From an uncultured Lachnospiraceae bacterium (GTDB lineage: Bacteria; Bacillota; Clostridia; Lachnospirales; Lachnospiraceae), in NCBI GenBank assembly GCA_934317845.1, contig CAKRES010000007.1:1-64000 (forward strand): a stretch of 64,000 nucleotides of DNA, written 5' to 3'. Every line of letters begins with the position of its first letter. The stretch's first letter is position 1. The position numbers and the translations under genes are program-made. Under the pieces are notes generated by a model that was given only the letters and a program-made list of their open reading frames with translations, did not search any database and was not told the DNA's origin. Below, one piece after another: positions 27,020 through 34,584 of this stretch.

Positions 27020-27708
27020 TGAAGGATTGTGGAATGATTAAGGATTTACTTCCGTTGTATATTGATGGTGTCTGCAGTGAGGAAAGCAGACAACTGGTAG
27101 AGGAACATATGAAAGAATGTGATACCTGCCGGATGCTTGCCACAAAGATGAAGTCGGAGCTGACGCTCCCTATGGAGGATGGAACAAAAGTCAGATCTTT
27201 CCGACGATTTTTTCAGAAAAAAATATGGAGCCGCGTTGCGGTGATCGTCATTATTTTTGTTCTGCTCTGGCTGGCAGGCAATTGGGTGGTTACCGGAAAA
27301 TGGTCAGAGGTATGGCCGAAAATGACAGCGGAAGGAATTGAGGAGGTTGTCAGTGTGGTAGAGATTGATGGCGCATTATATCTGCATCAAGAGGAGCTTA
27401 CGGGAGCCGGACAGATCGTAAACATCAGTACGGCAGAGGAAATGGATGCAGGCATTTTAAAATTCTATCTGGGTGAACAGGGACTGACCTCTCTTGATCC
27501 ATTTGGAAATGCCAGACAGTGGCTGGGCAATGAAGCATATCAAAGTCTTGGAGGAAGCCGGGAAGGTGTTTCCGTGAAACAAAACGAGGAAGAAGAGGGG
27601 ATGTGGATGACGATAAAAAAAGTGGTATACTGTCATAAGGATGGAACAGAGGTTGCTGTTTTATGGGAGAACGGACAGGATATTTTGGAGCTGAAAGAAG
27701 CGGAGTAA
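27019..27708 (+). CDS. Zinc-finger transmembrane anti-sigma factor (module 1)
   Basis: A 229-residue protein. The N-terminus carries an anti-sigma zinc finger (DLLPLYIDGVCSEESRQLVE, then HMKECDTC: the H-x3-C-x2-C ligands). One membrane segment lies at about 74-94 (VAVIVIIFVLLWLAGNWVV), and about 130 residues lie outside. It should hold the module 1 sigma factor at the membrane and release it upon an outside signal. The outer domain is not recognised. Confidence 0.85.
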   Translation: MKDCGMIKDLLPLYIDGVCSEESRQLVEEHMKECDTCRMLATKMKSELTLPMEDGTKVRSFRRFFQKKIWSRVAVIVIIFVLLWLAGNWVVTGKWSEVWPKMTAEGIEEVVSVVEIDGALYLHQEELTGAGQIVNISTAEEMDAGILKFYLGEQGLTSLDPFGNARQWLGNEAYQSLGGSREGVSVKQNEEEEGMWMTIKKVVYCHKDGTEVAVLWENGQDILELKEAE

Positions 27709-27730
27709 AAATATTATAAGGCTTTGTCTA

Positions 27731-27759
27731 TTGCGGGAAATGATATATAAAGTTATAAT
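27731..27759 (+). promoter_or_regulatory. Sigma-A promoter
   Basis: TTGCGG at 27731-27736, 17 bases, TATAAT at 27754-27759, 53 bases before the ATG of the next gene. Confidence 0.65.
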
Positions 27760-27811
27760 AGTATCAGGCATATTGTAAGAAACATGTAGATGATATAGAA
27801 GGGGAGAATAG

Positions 27812-28411
27812 ATGAAAGTAACACAGCTTGAGGAGCAGAGAATACAGAGTATCGGGCATGCATTTGGCTATTATGATTATGGAGACGAAAAGGGACTGGT
27901 GTCCTGTTACCGTGATCAGGAAGCCGCAGCAATTTACATAAACGGTTATGTACGCATGGCGTTAAAGGGTGGTATCCTTTATACCACAAGTGAGAACAAA
28001 GAAGCGTATATTGCCTACTTTGTTCCAGGACAGAAGATCGGGCTTCGTGCAGGAATGGAACTTTTAAAAGCATTGTTTCAATCCATGTCATTAAAAGAAA
28101 TGATCCATTTCTTTCAGGTGATGGGGAAAGGCGGTCCTGATCTGAAAAGCCGGATGGATAAAGAAAAGAAAAAATATATATTTGTCGGACTGGTCTGTGT
28201 GACGGAGCCATATCAGGGACAGGGGTATATGCGCAAGGCGATGGAGCTTGCTTTTGCAGAAGGAAATCGCTTGAGAATTCCGGTCATTTTAGATACAGAT
28301 GCAAAATCCAAATGCGACAAGTATATGCATCTTGGCATGAAACTTGTAGGGACACGGAATCTTCCGGGACACGGAAAGATCTATGAGCTGGCGAAATACC
28401 CGGACGAATAG
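27812..28411 (+). CDS. GNAT-like acetyltransferase with long N-terminal part
   Basis: A 199-residue protein whose C-terminal half has the GNAT cofactor loop VTEPYQGQGYMRKAMELAF and the last strand pair VILDTDAKSKCDKY and HLGMKLVG. The N-terminal half is an unusual extension relative to single-domain relatives. It resembles the large clostridial acetyltransferases with YYYL-type N-termini. GAAGGGGAG precedes the ATG. Own promoter; substrate unknown. Confidence 0.75.
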   Translation: MKVTQLEEQRIQSIGHAFGYYDYGDEKGLVSCYRDQEAAAIYINGYVRMALKGGILYTTSENKEAYIAYFVPGQKIGLRAGMELLKALFQSMSLKEMIHFFQVMGKGGPDLKSRMDKEKKKYIFVGLVCVTEPYQGQGYMRKAMELAFAEGNRLRIPVILDTDAKSKCDKYMHLGMKLVGTRNLPGHGKIYELAKYPDE

Positions 28412-28448
28412 AGATGGGTTTTGGAGATTATACAAAATTGCCACCGGG

Positions 28449-28520
28449 ATGAATGCGTATCTGGTAAAACCGCTGGAAATGGAAAAGGTGATCGAAGTCA
28501 TTGCGTGTTATGGAAAATGA
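28449..28520 (+). pseudogene. C-terminal scrap of a response-regulator receiver domain
   Basis: The frame MNAYLVKPLEMEKVIEVIAC ends with TGA at 28518-28520. The KP pair after a hydrophobic strand (Y-L-x-K-P-L/I) is the conserved end of receiver domains, typical of hybrid histidine kinases (GMNAYLxKPI). Nothing upstream continues it, so about 24 codons remain from a lost gene. Confidence 0.6.
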
Positions 28521-28541
28521 CATTTTGAATGTTTTCGTTAG

Positions 28542-28571
28542 GAGACTGTTTTTGCAACAGTCTCTTTTTTT
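28542..28571 (+). terminator. Terminator
   Basis: GAGACTG (28542-28548) pairs with CAGTCTC (28558-28564), followed by seven T. It separates the receiver scrap and the second ECF module. Confidence 0.85.
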
Positions 28572-28626
28572 CTCGACACATTGCATCGCACAATCGTATC
28601 TATAGTGAAAGGAGGAGAAAGAACAC

Positions 28627-29112
28627 ATGGATCATTCTTTGGACGGTACCGACAAAGAGCGTAATTTTGCAAAGGATTATGAAACGTATGTAAATGATAT
28701 TTATAGATTATGCATTTCTTTTATGAAGAATCACATGGATGCGGAAGATGCGGTGCAGGAAACCTTTTTAAAATATTATCATCTTAACCGCACGTTTGAT
28801 TCAGAAGGGCATAAAAAAGCATGGCTGATCGTGACAGCGTCAAATTGCTGTAAAGACATGTTGAAGCATTGGTGGAACCAGAGAAAAAATCTGGATGATT
28901 ATGAAGAATATGTGGGGGAGGCGCAGACGCAGATCGATGAAATGATGGAGTTGGTCATGCAGCTGCCCGACAAATATAAGACGACCATTTATCTATATTA
29001 TTATGAAGGTTATAACAGCAGGGAGATTGCAAAACTGCTGCATAAACCGGAATCAACCATAAGAACCTATTTGCAAAAGGCAAAAAAATTATTGAAACAG
29101 GAACTTTCGTAA
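28627..29112 (+). CDS. ECF RNA polymerase sigma factor (module 2)
   Basis: A 161-residue ECF sigma factor: region 2 with IYRLCISFMKNHMDAEDAVQ and ETFLKYYHL, WLIVTASNCCKDMLK, and region 4 with LPDKYKTTIYLYYYEGYNSR, EIAKLLHKPESTIRTYLQKA. GGAGGAG lies 11 bases before the ATG. The partner gene begins 26 bases after its stop. It belongs to the same broad group as modules 1 and 3 but is not a recent copy of either. Confidence 0.9.
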   Translation: MDHSLDGTDKERNFAKDYETYVNDIYRLCISFMKNHMDAEDAVQETFLKYYHLNRTFDSEGHKKAWLIVTASNCCKDMLKHWWNQRKNLDDYEEYVGEAQTQIDEMMELVMQLPDKYKTTIYLYYYEGYNSREIAKLLHKPESTIRTYLQKAKKLLKQELS

Positions 29113-29138
29113 AAGGAAGAGAAGGAAGGAGCAGCAGG

Positions 29139-30554
29139 ATGGAGAATAAAATAAAGCAGTCATACGAAAAGATAACGATCTCAGATGGGGCAAAGGATCG
29201 GATTGAAATGGCGATCGTAATGGAAGATCGGAAAAATGTCCGTCCGAAAAAGGTATATTATAAAAGCAGGTTTAAGGTTGCAGTGGCAGCCTGCTTAACA
29301 CTGGCGGTTGTTCTGCCAACGGGAACATTTGCAGCGGAGAAGATTTACCAGTATTACAAAGCGTCTGTGAAGGAGCACGCCTATCATGTGGATGTGGAGT
29401 TAGATAAGGATAAGAGCACGACACAAACAGCGAAAAACCAGACAGCGCAGCAGTATGTGAAGCTGGTGACAGATTTCGGATCAGACTATACGCTGGATAA
29501 GGGAGCAGGTACTTCCGATGGGATGGCAAGCTATCATTATAAAGGTGGTTTTTCAAGCGGCAAGTGCTTCTGGTATGAGCTGAAATATCTGGATGGCGAT
29601 GACAAGCAGGTGCTTTCCAACTATGACACAGATAAAAATGAGACGATTACGATCAACGGCAGAAAAGCAATATACAGTCGTACCAATACGATCGTAGGAA
29701 GCAAGTATACAGATGATTATGAAACCTCCTATGGTCAGGTACTTTATGTATTTGCCGAGGACTATGGCTATGTGTTAGAGCTTGCAGCACAAAATGCTCT
29801 GCCAAAGGATGATCTTATCAAGCTGGCAAAAAGCATCAAGATTGAAAAAGCAGCTTCCAAAGCAGACGCTTCCCGGTATGTGTTACTTAGTGAAAGTAAA
29901 ACCTCTGCATGGAACATCAAAGCAGAAAATGCGAAGCCGATCAAGGTCAATCCGGAGCACTATTATACAAAGCAGGCGGACTACAAAAATGCAACCTTTA
30001 CGGTCAAAGATGTCAAGGTGTTAGACAATGTCAAGGGATTAAAAAAGGATGCGTTTCTTACCGGTCAGTTTCCATTTTCTTCTCTCGTTTCCAGTGATGG
30101 TGCATTAAAAAAATATGACCGGGAGCTGTTGAAGCTCGGAGATGGTATAACAGAACCGGAAAAGAAAGTGATAAAGACGGAATCGGTACAGTCCAAGCTG
30201 GTTTATGTTACTCTTGAAGTAAAGAACAGCAACGCTCTGGCAGTAGACAGTAACTATTATGTGCCGAGCCTTCAATTTATAACAAAGAAGAAGGATAACC
30301 TGTATGTCGAATCTTACCGGGAAAAATACAATCGTCCCAAGATGGTGGACGAAGCATTGGTTGATCTCATGCCATGTTATTTAGAAGAAAATCTCGGCGG
30401 AAAGAGCAGTTGGGCGGTAAGATCCTCAAGTGGAACACTTACCCTGCATCTGGCTTATCTGGTGGATGAAGATTTCACCGATGAGATGGCATTGTGGATA
30501 AATGGCGATGCAGAAAGCGGAAGCGAAGGGTATTACCTGTCAGTAACGAAATAA
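29139..30554 (+). CDS. Membrane-anchored anti-sigma-like protein (module 2)
   Basis: A 471-residue protein: a 43-residue cytoplasmic N-terminus, one membrane segment at about 45-65 (VAVAACLTLAVVLPTGTFAA) and a large outer part. Inside the outer part INGRKAIYSRTNTI, YVLELAAQNALPKDDLIKLA and KSIKI resemble the DUF4367 fold seen in sigma-regulator proteins. It lacks the zinc finger of module 1. By position it should restrain the module 2 sigma factor and sense envelope conditions. Confidence 0.72.
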   Translation: MENKIKQSYEKITISDGAKDRIEMAIVMEDRKNVRPKKVYYKSRFKVAVAACLTLAVVLPTGTFAAEKIYQYYKASVKEHAYHVDVELDKDKSTTQTAKNQTAQQYVKLVTDFGSDYTLDKGAGTSDGMASYHYKGGFSSGKCFWYELKYLDGDDKQVLSNYDTDKNETITINGRKAIYSRTNTIVGSKYTDDYETSYGQVLYVFAEDYGYVLELAAQNALPKDDLIKLAKSIKIEKAASKADASRYVLLSESKTSAWNIKAENAKPIKVNPEHYYTKQADYKNATFTVKDVKVLDNVKGLKKDAFLTGQFPFSSLVSSDGALKKYDRELLKLGDGITEPEKKVIKTESVQSKLVYVTLEVKNSNALAVDSNYYVPSLQFITKKKDNLYVESYREKYNRPKMVDEALVDLMPCYLEENLGGKSSWAVRSSSGTLTLHLAYLVDEDFTDEMALWINGDAESGSEGYYLSVTK

Positions 30555-30561
30555 TTGGGAA

Positions 30562-30599
30562 GATCCAATCTATCATTTGTGGTAGATTGGATTTTTTTT
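30562..30599 (+). terminator. Terminator of ECF module 2
   Basis: GATCCAATCTA pairs with TAGATTGGATT across a short loop, followed by eight T. Confidence 0.85.
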
Positions 30600-30626
30600 G
30601 TTAGAAAATGAATCATTTGCCTTATC

Positions 30627-30635
30627 TGCTACAAT
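30627..30635 (+). promoter_or_regulatory. Extended -10 promoter of ECF module 3
   Basis: TGC followed directly by TACAAT (30630-30635) forms an extended -10 element 48 bases before the ATG at 30684. There is no good -35 element. Confidence 0.45.
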
Positions 30636-30683
30636 ATATAAGTGAAGATCAGGAAGCGGCAGCTTAGGTGGAGGTGAAAGAAA

Positions 30684-31205
30684 ATGACAGCAGCAGAAAT
30701 GGAACATATCATAACGCAATACGGAGATGATATTTATCGTTTTTGTTTTCACATCACAGGATGCCGCGAGGAGGCGGATGATCTTTATCAGGATACTTTT
30801 GTAAAAGCTATTCAGCTTCGCCACAGGCTGGATAGTAGTGGCAATGTAAAAAGTTATCTGATGGGCGTTGCAGCAAATCTTTGGAAGAATCAGGTAAAAA
30901 AGCAAAGGCGTAGAGAGGAGATTGTGCCGGAAGTCAGTTTTGAACAGACCGGGTGGACGATTGGCGAAGGGACAGATCCGTTAGACGATTATATGGGAAA
31001 AGAAAGGATGAGGTCACTGTATCAGGCAGTCCATCATCTTCCGGAAAAACAGAGAATCGTGGTGATTCTTCACTATACGCAGGACTATTCTGCAAGTGAG
31101 ATCGCAAAGATCCTGCACATCCCAAGAGGCACTGTGCTGAGCCGCCTGACAAAGGCAAGAGAAAACATAAAAACAGAATTGGAGGGAAAAGGTTATGAAG
31201 TATGA
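30684..31205 (+). CDS. ECF RNA polymerase sigma factor (module 3)
   Basis: A 173-residue ECF sigma factor: region 2 with IYRFCFHITGCREEADDLYQ and DTFVKAIQL, SYLMGVAANLWKNQ, and region 4 with LPEKQRIVVILHYTQDYSAS, EIAKILHIPRGTVLSRLTKA. GGTGGAGGTG precedes the ATG. Its end overlaps the next gene by 11 bases, so the partner is made from the same transcript. Confidence 0.92.
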   Translation: MTAAEMEHIITQYGDDIYRFCFHITGCREEADDLYQDTFVKAIQLRHRLDSSGNVKSYLMGVAANLWKNQVKKQRRREEIVPEVSFEQTGWTIGEGTDPLDDYMGKERMRSLYQAVHHLPEKQRIVVILHYTQDYSASEIAKILHIPRGTVLSRLTKARENIKTELEGKGYEV

Positions 31206-32340
31206 TGTGGATGAAATGTTAAAAGAGATGTATCAGAAAGAAGTCAGACCGGATAGTATTCTTAACCAGAGAACCCTTCGAAAGATGATGACGAAGGAGC
31301 GTGGCGGAATGAAAAAAACATGGAACTATAAAAAAGTCGCTGTAGCGGCAGCGATGGCATGTGTCGTATTAACAGGTGGCGTTGGTGTGACCTATGCGGC
31401 AGTGAATCATATCAGTTTGTTGTCACTGTTTCGCACAGAGGACAGCAGTGTGAAAGAAAAGGCAAAGGATCTGTTGGAAACTGACGTAAAGCAGGACACG
31501 GCATCCAATAAGGAGCAGAGCCAATATGCCGTTTTCTCAGTAAAAGAAGCAATCTGTGATAAAAATACAATCCATGTACAGACGGCTGCAAAACCGGCAA
31601 GCAAAGACTATTTGCTGGTTCCATCCGAACTGTGGGGAGATTTAGATAAGGAATCGATTGCAAATCTGAATATAGCGGGTGTGTCAGATACTTCGATGTC
31701 TATCCAAAAATATGCAGAGAAGACGCACAAAAAATGTATCATGGTTGACATGGGGATCAAAGCAAAAGCAAGTTCCCAGTTCCTCGATTATGCGATGGAT
31801 GAGGATGGTACACTGGTATATACATTCACATTTGAAAATGTGGAGCAAACAGATCAGCTTACCTATGCGTGTGATACGATCGTGGATGCGTCAGAAGCTG
31901 GAGCAAAGACTTCTGAGATCAAGGATTCTTTCCAATTTACTTTAAAGGATGCATCCGGTGAGACTGAAACACTGTGTTATACAGCAGATAGCAAAAAGGC
32001 GATTCCGGGAACGGATCTGGTGCTGGATGATGTGGAGATCACAAACAGTGCGCTGGAAACAAAATGTGTTGTAAATTATCACACGATCGATCTGGAAGCA
32101 AAAGAGTGGGACAAATGGATCAATACCAAGGATTCTGATCTGTCCTTCTATCTGCTGGATGAAGATGGAAATGTGATCGATGTAAAGGAAAGCAGCGGTA
32201 TGGAAGCATCAGAAAAGAATGGAGGAAGAATACAGCAGGATATTTATCCGTTACAGGAATTACCTGAGAAACTAACCTTCTTGGTGAAAGATTGCATGAC
32301 CAAGGAGGAGATTGGAACCGTAACGGTTACAAGAAAATAA
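31195..32340 (+). CDS. DUF4179-like anti-sigma protein (module 3)
   Basis: A 381-residue protein with a cytoplasmic N-terminus (MKYDVDEMLKEMYQKEVRPD), one membrane segment at about 45-68 (VAVAAAMACVVLTGGVGVTY) and an outer domain of about 300 residues rich in beta strands. The layout and the short DE-rich N-terminal helix match DUF4179-type proteins that accompany ECF sigma factors. GGAGGGAAAAGGTT stands before its ATG inside the sigma gene. Confidence 0.75.
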   Translation: MKYDVDEMLKEMYQKEVRPDSILNQRTLRKMMTKERGGMKKTWNYKKVAVAAAMACVVLTGGVGVTYAAVNHISLLSLFRTEDSSVKEKAKDLLETDVKQDTASNKEQSQYAVFSVKEAICDKNTIHVQTAAKPASKDYLLVPSELWGDLDKESIANLNIAGVSDTSMSIQKYAEKTHKKCIMVDMGIKAKASSQFLDYAMDEDGTLVYTFTFENVEQTDQLTYACDTIVDASEAGAKTSEIKDSFQFTLKDASGETETLCYTADSKKAIPGTDLVLDDVEITNSALETKCVVNYHTIDLEAKEWDKWINTKDSDLSFYLLDEDGNVIDVKESSGMEASEKNGGRIQQDIYPLQELPEKLTFLVKDCMTKEEIGTVTVTRK

Positions 32341-32365
32341 GAATATTCGACAAAACAAAAATCCT

Positions 32366-32415
32366 AATAGGGAATAGTTCAGATGTGGGAGCTGGATTAT
32401 TCCCTATTTGTTTTA
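32366..32415 (+). terminator. Terminator of ECF module 3
   Basis: AATAGGGAATA (32366-32376) pairs with TATTCCCTATT (32398-32408), followed by TGTTTTA. Confidence 0.65.
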
Positions 32416-32475
32416 TGTGTTTTTTGCACTCGGCAATCCGGTGACAGGTTTGTTCTTTAAACTCTCACCTGGGTG

Positions 32476-32547
32476 CATCTTTCTAAACCATTAGAAATGG
32501 ATAAAGTAGTAAAAACGATCTGGGAGCAATTACACCAGGGAACGTAG
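32476..32547 (+). pseudogene. Second C-terminal scrap of a receiver domain
   Basis: The frame HLSKPLEMDKVVKTIWEQLH ends with TAG at 32545-32547. As in the scrap at 28449, the K-P-L-E-M-(D/E)-K-V end of a receiver domain is kept and nothing else. It overlaps the 3-prime end of the opposite-strand Crp-like gene. Confidence 0.55.
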
Positions 32548-33201
32548 CAGTTTAAAATAACTGCGTCTGGTTTCGATGTAACCCTCTTTGGCAAGTTTGC
32601 TGATCTCAGCAGACATGGCACTTCGCTCTACTCCAAGATAATCAGCAAGGCCCTGCCGGTCATACGGAATTGCAAATTCCGGAGATTGGTGGAGCCTTGC
32701 TTGTTCGTCTAAGTAAGCCATCAGTTTTTCCCGTGTGGTTTTGTGGGAAATATACTGCAATTTTTGGGTGAGCTGGATGTTTTTCTGCGCGACGATCCAG
32801 AGCAGATTACTGATCAGGATGTCATGGAACTGGCAGTGGTGCCCGCAGGTGTTCAGAATGCTGTCACGGGGAATAAATAAAATGACGGAGTTTTCGCAGG
32901 AAAGAATATCCACCGGAAGGAAAGGGGCAGCAGCGAGAGCAAATGCCTCTGCAAAAATGGCACCCTTTTCCAGTAACGCAGTGATGTTTCGGTTTCCATA
33001 GTAATCATCCTTGACGATCTGGACAGAGCCATCTAAGACAATTCCAAAAAAGTCAGCCGGATCTTTAATGTGGCGGATATAATCATCTTTATCATATTCT
33101 TTTGTATAAGCATTCAGTTTTTTTAACACTGTAGGAAGATCACGTTGTTCAATGCCACGGAAAAAGTCAACAGCAGCAAGTGTTTCTAAATATTTTTCCA
33201 T
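32530..33201 (-). CDS. Crp/Fnr-family transcriptional regulator
   Basis: A 223-residue protein with a cyclic-nucleotide-binding-like beta-roll (FFGIVLDGSVQIVKDDYYGN, ALLEKGAIFAEAFAL) and a C-terminal winged helix (IPYDRQGLADYLGVERSAMS, AEISKLAKEGYI). Three cysteines in the middle part could hold a cofactor, but there is no FNR cysteine array. The minus-strand start at 33201 is preceded by AAAGGATG. It is divergent from an iron-sulfur protein gene, with a palindrome between. This pairing is familiar in Lachnospiraceae and suggests redox or nitric-oxide response. Confidence 0.85.
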   Translation of the reverse strand: MEKYLETLAAVDFFRGIEQRDLPTVLKKLNAYTKEYDKDDYIRHIKDPADFFGIVLDGSVQIVKDDYYGNRNITALLEKGAIFAEAFALAAAPFLPVDILSCENSVILFIPRDSILNTCGHHCQFHDILISNLLWIVAQKNIQLTQKLQYISHKTTREKLMAYLDEQARLHQSPEFAIPYDRQGLADYLGVERSAMSAEISKLAKEGYIETRRSYFKLLRSLV

Positions 33202-33215
33202 AAAACCATCCTTTC

Positions 33216-33229
33216 GTTGGAAATCCAAC
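33216..33229. promoter_or_regulatory. Palindrome, candidate operator of the Crp-like regulator
   Basis: GTTGG, AAAT, CCAAC forms a 14-bp palindrome between the two divergent genes, just upstream of the regulator's ribosome site. It is the right size for a Crp/Fnr dimer and lies where autorepression would work. Confidence 0.45.
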
Positions 33230-33239
33230 ATATTTTTCC

Positions 33240-33268
33240 TTGTCATTCTAGTATGATACAACTACAAA
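33240..33268 (+). promoter_or_regulatory. Promoter of the iron-sulfur protein gene
   Basis: TTGTCA at 33240-33245, 17 bases, TACAAA at 33263-33268; the ATG follows at 33304. The palindrome lies just upstream of its -35 element, where an activator could also bind. Confidence 0.55.
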
Positions 33269-33303
33269 GTAAAGAAAAAAAGCAAATAATAAGGAGAAAA
33301 ACA

Positions 33304-34035
33304 ATGATCAGACAGATAATTCATATTGACGAAGAAAAATGTAATGGATGTGGATTGTGTGCCACAGCATGTCACGAAGGTGCGATAGAAATGGTAGATG
33401 GCAAGGCGAAGCTGGTGCGGGAGCATTTCTGCGATGGATTTGGAGACTGCTTACCGTCCTGTCCGACCGGAGCGATTACCTTTGAGGAACGAGAGGCCCC
33501 TGCTTACGACGAGGCAGCCGTAAAAAAGGCACAGGAACAGGCAAAAAAAGAAGCAGCGCAGGCACATCATGCGACAGGTGGCTGTCCCGGATCAAGAATC
33601 ATGCAGATTAAAAGAAATGCAGCAGAACGGGAAACAGAAGCCCAAACAGGATCAACGGGTGCCAGACCGGTATCCAGATTACAGAACTGGCCGGTACAGA
33701 TCAAACTGGCTCCGGTGACAGCTCCCTATTTTGAAGGGGCGAAGCTTTTGATCGCGGCAGACTGTACCGCATACGCCTATGCATCCTTTCATGAGGACTT
33801 TATGAAGGGCAAAGTGGCATTGATCGGATGCCCGAAGCTGGATCAGATTGATTACAGTGAAAAACTCACGCAGATCATTGCTGCCAATGACATTCAGTCG
33901 GTAACGGTGGTAAGAATGGAAGTACCTTGCTGTGGAGGACTGGAAATGGCAGCCAGAAAAGCACTGCAGGACAGTGGAAAATTTATCCCATGGCAGGTTG
34001 TAACGATCGGGATTGACGGAACCATTTTAGAATAA
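33304..34035 (+). CDS. 4Fe-4S ferredoxin-type protein with C-terminal domain
   Basis: A 243-residue protein. The first 65 residues are a two-cluster ferredoxin (CNGCGLCATACHEGAI at about 14-29, then FCDGFGDCLPSCPTGAI). An alanine- and glutamine-rich linker follows, then a C-terminal domain (about 140-243) with LLIAADCTAYAY, VALIGCPKLDQ and VPCCGGLEMAARKA whose cysteines may bind metal or another cluster. An electron carrier or redox sensor; partner unknown. ATG 33304 has AATAAGGAG. Divergent from the Crp-like gene. Confidence 0.85.
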   Translation: MIRQIIHIDEEKCNGCGLCATACHEGAIEMVDGKAKLVREHFCDGFGDCLPSCPTGAITFEEREAPAYDEAAVKKAQEQAKKEAAQAHHATGGCPGSRIMQIKRNAAERETEAQTGSTGARPVSRLQNWPVQIKLAPVTAPYFEGAKLLIAADCTAYAYASFHEDFMKGKVALIGCPKLDQIDYSEKLTQIIAANDIQSVTVVRMEVPCCGGLEMAARKALQDSGKFIPWQVVTIGIDGTILE

Positions 34036-34046
34036 AAATAGTATGA

Positions 34047-34073
34047 CCGGGCGGGTAACCTGCCCGGTTTTTT
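34047..34073 (+). terminator. Terminator of the iron-sulfur protein gene
   Basis: CCGGGC (34047-34052) pairs with GCCCGG (34062-34067), followed by TTTTTT. Confidence 0.9.
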
Positions 34074-34161
34074 CAGCTTTTTTGTGTTCAAAAAGTCAGG
34101 GGAGTATCTATGCCTTTTTATGAAACTACAGGGGAAAGTTGAAGGTCTACAAAAATAAACC

Positions 34162-34213
34162 TTGACAACACAGGTCTACAGTTGTAAACTCTAATTAGTC
34201 TACAGATGTAGAT
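34162..34213 (+). promoter_or_regulatory. Promoter and BlaI-type operators
   Basis: Promoter: TTGACA (34162-34167), 17 bases, TAAACT (34185-34190). Two operators of the BlaI/MecI form TACAnnTGTA: GTCTACAGTTGTAAAC (34174-34189), overlapping the -10 element, and GTCTACAGATGTAGAT (34198-34213), 24 bases further. A half site GTCTACA lies upstream near 34145. Binding should block transcription of the BlaI/M56 operon. Confidence 0.8.
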
Positions 34214-34229
34214 CAAAGGAGGTGAAGAA

Positions 34230-34583
34230 ATGAGGTTATGTGACAGTGATTATCGGTTTATGTGTATTGTGTGGGAACATGCCCCGATCAATTCCGGAGA
34301 ACTGGTAAAGCTTTGCTTAAAGGAGCTTGGATGGAAGAAATCGACAACCTATACTGTCGTGAAAAGATTAAGCGAAAAGGGCTTTTTGAAGAATGAAAAT
34401 GCAACGGTGACACCGTTGGTCACAAAGGAGTGTGTACAGGCGGATGAATCAGATTATTTTGTACAACGTACCTTTGGAGGTTCCCTGCCTTCCTTTGTAG
34501 CAGCGTTTTTGGGAGAAAAGAAGCTGTCCAAAGAGGAAGCAGATGAAATCCGGAAATTGATCGATGAACACAGGGAGGGATAG
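34230..34583 (+). CDS. BlaI/MecI/CopY-family repressor
   Basis: A 117-residue winged-helix protein: MCIVWEHAPINSGELVK, then the recognition helix region WKKSTTYTVVKRLSEKGFLK and a C-terminal dimer helix (LSKEEADEIRKLIDEHR). It binds TACAnnTGTA operators in front of its own gene until the partner peptidase inactivates it. The usual cleavage site between Asn and Phe is not obvious. AAAGGAGGTG precedes the ATG. It is followed by the M56 gene after one base. Confidence 0.9.
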   Translation: MRLCDSDYRFMCIVWEHAPINSGELVKLCLKELGWKKSTTYTVVKRLSEKGFLKNENATVTPLVTKECVQADESDYFVQRTFGGSLPSFVAAFLGEKKLSKEEADEIRKLIDEHREG

Positions 34584-34584
34584 T

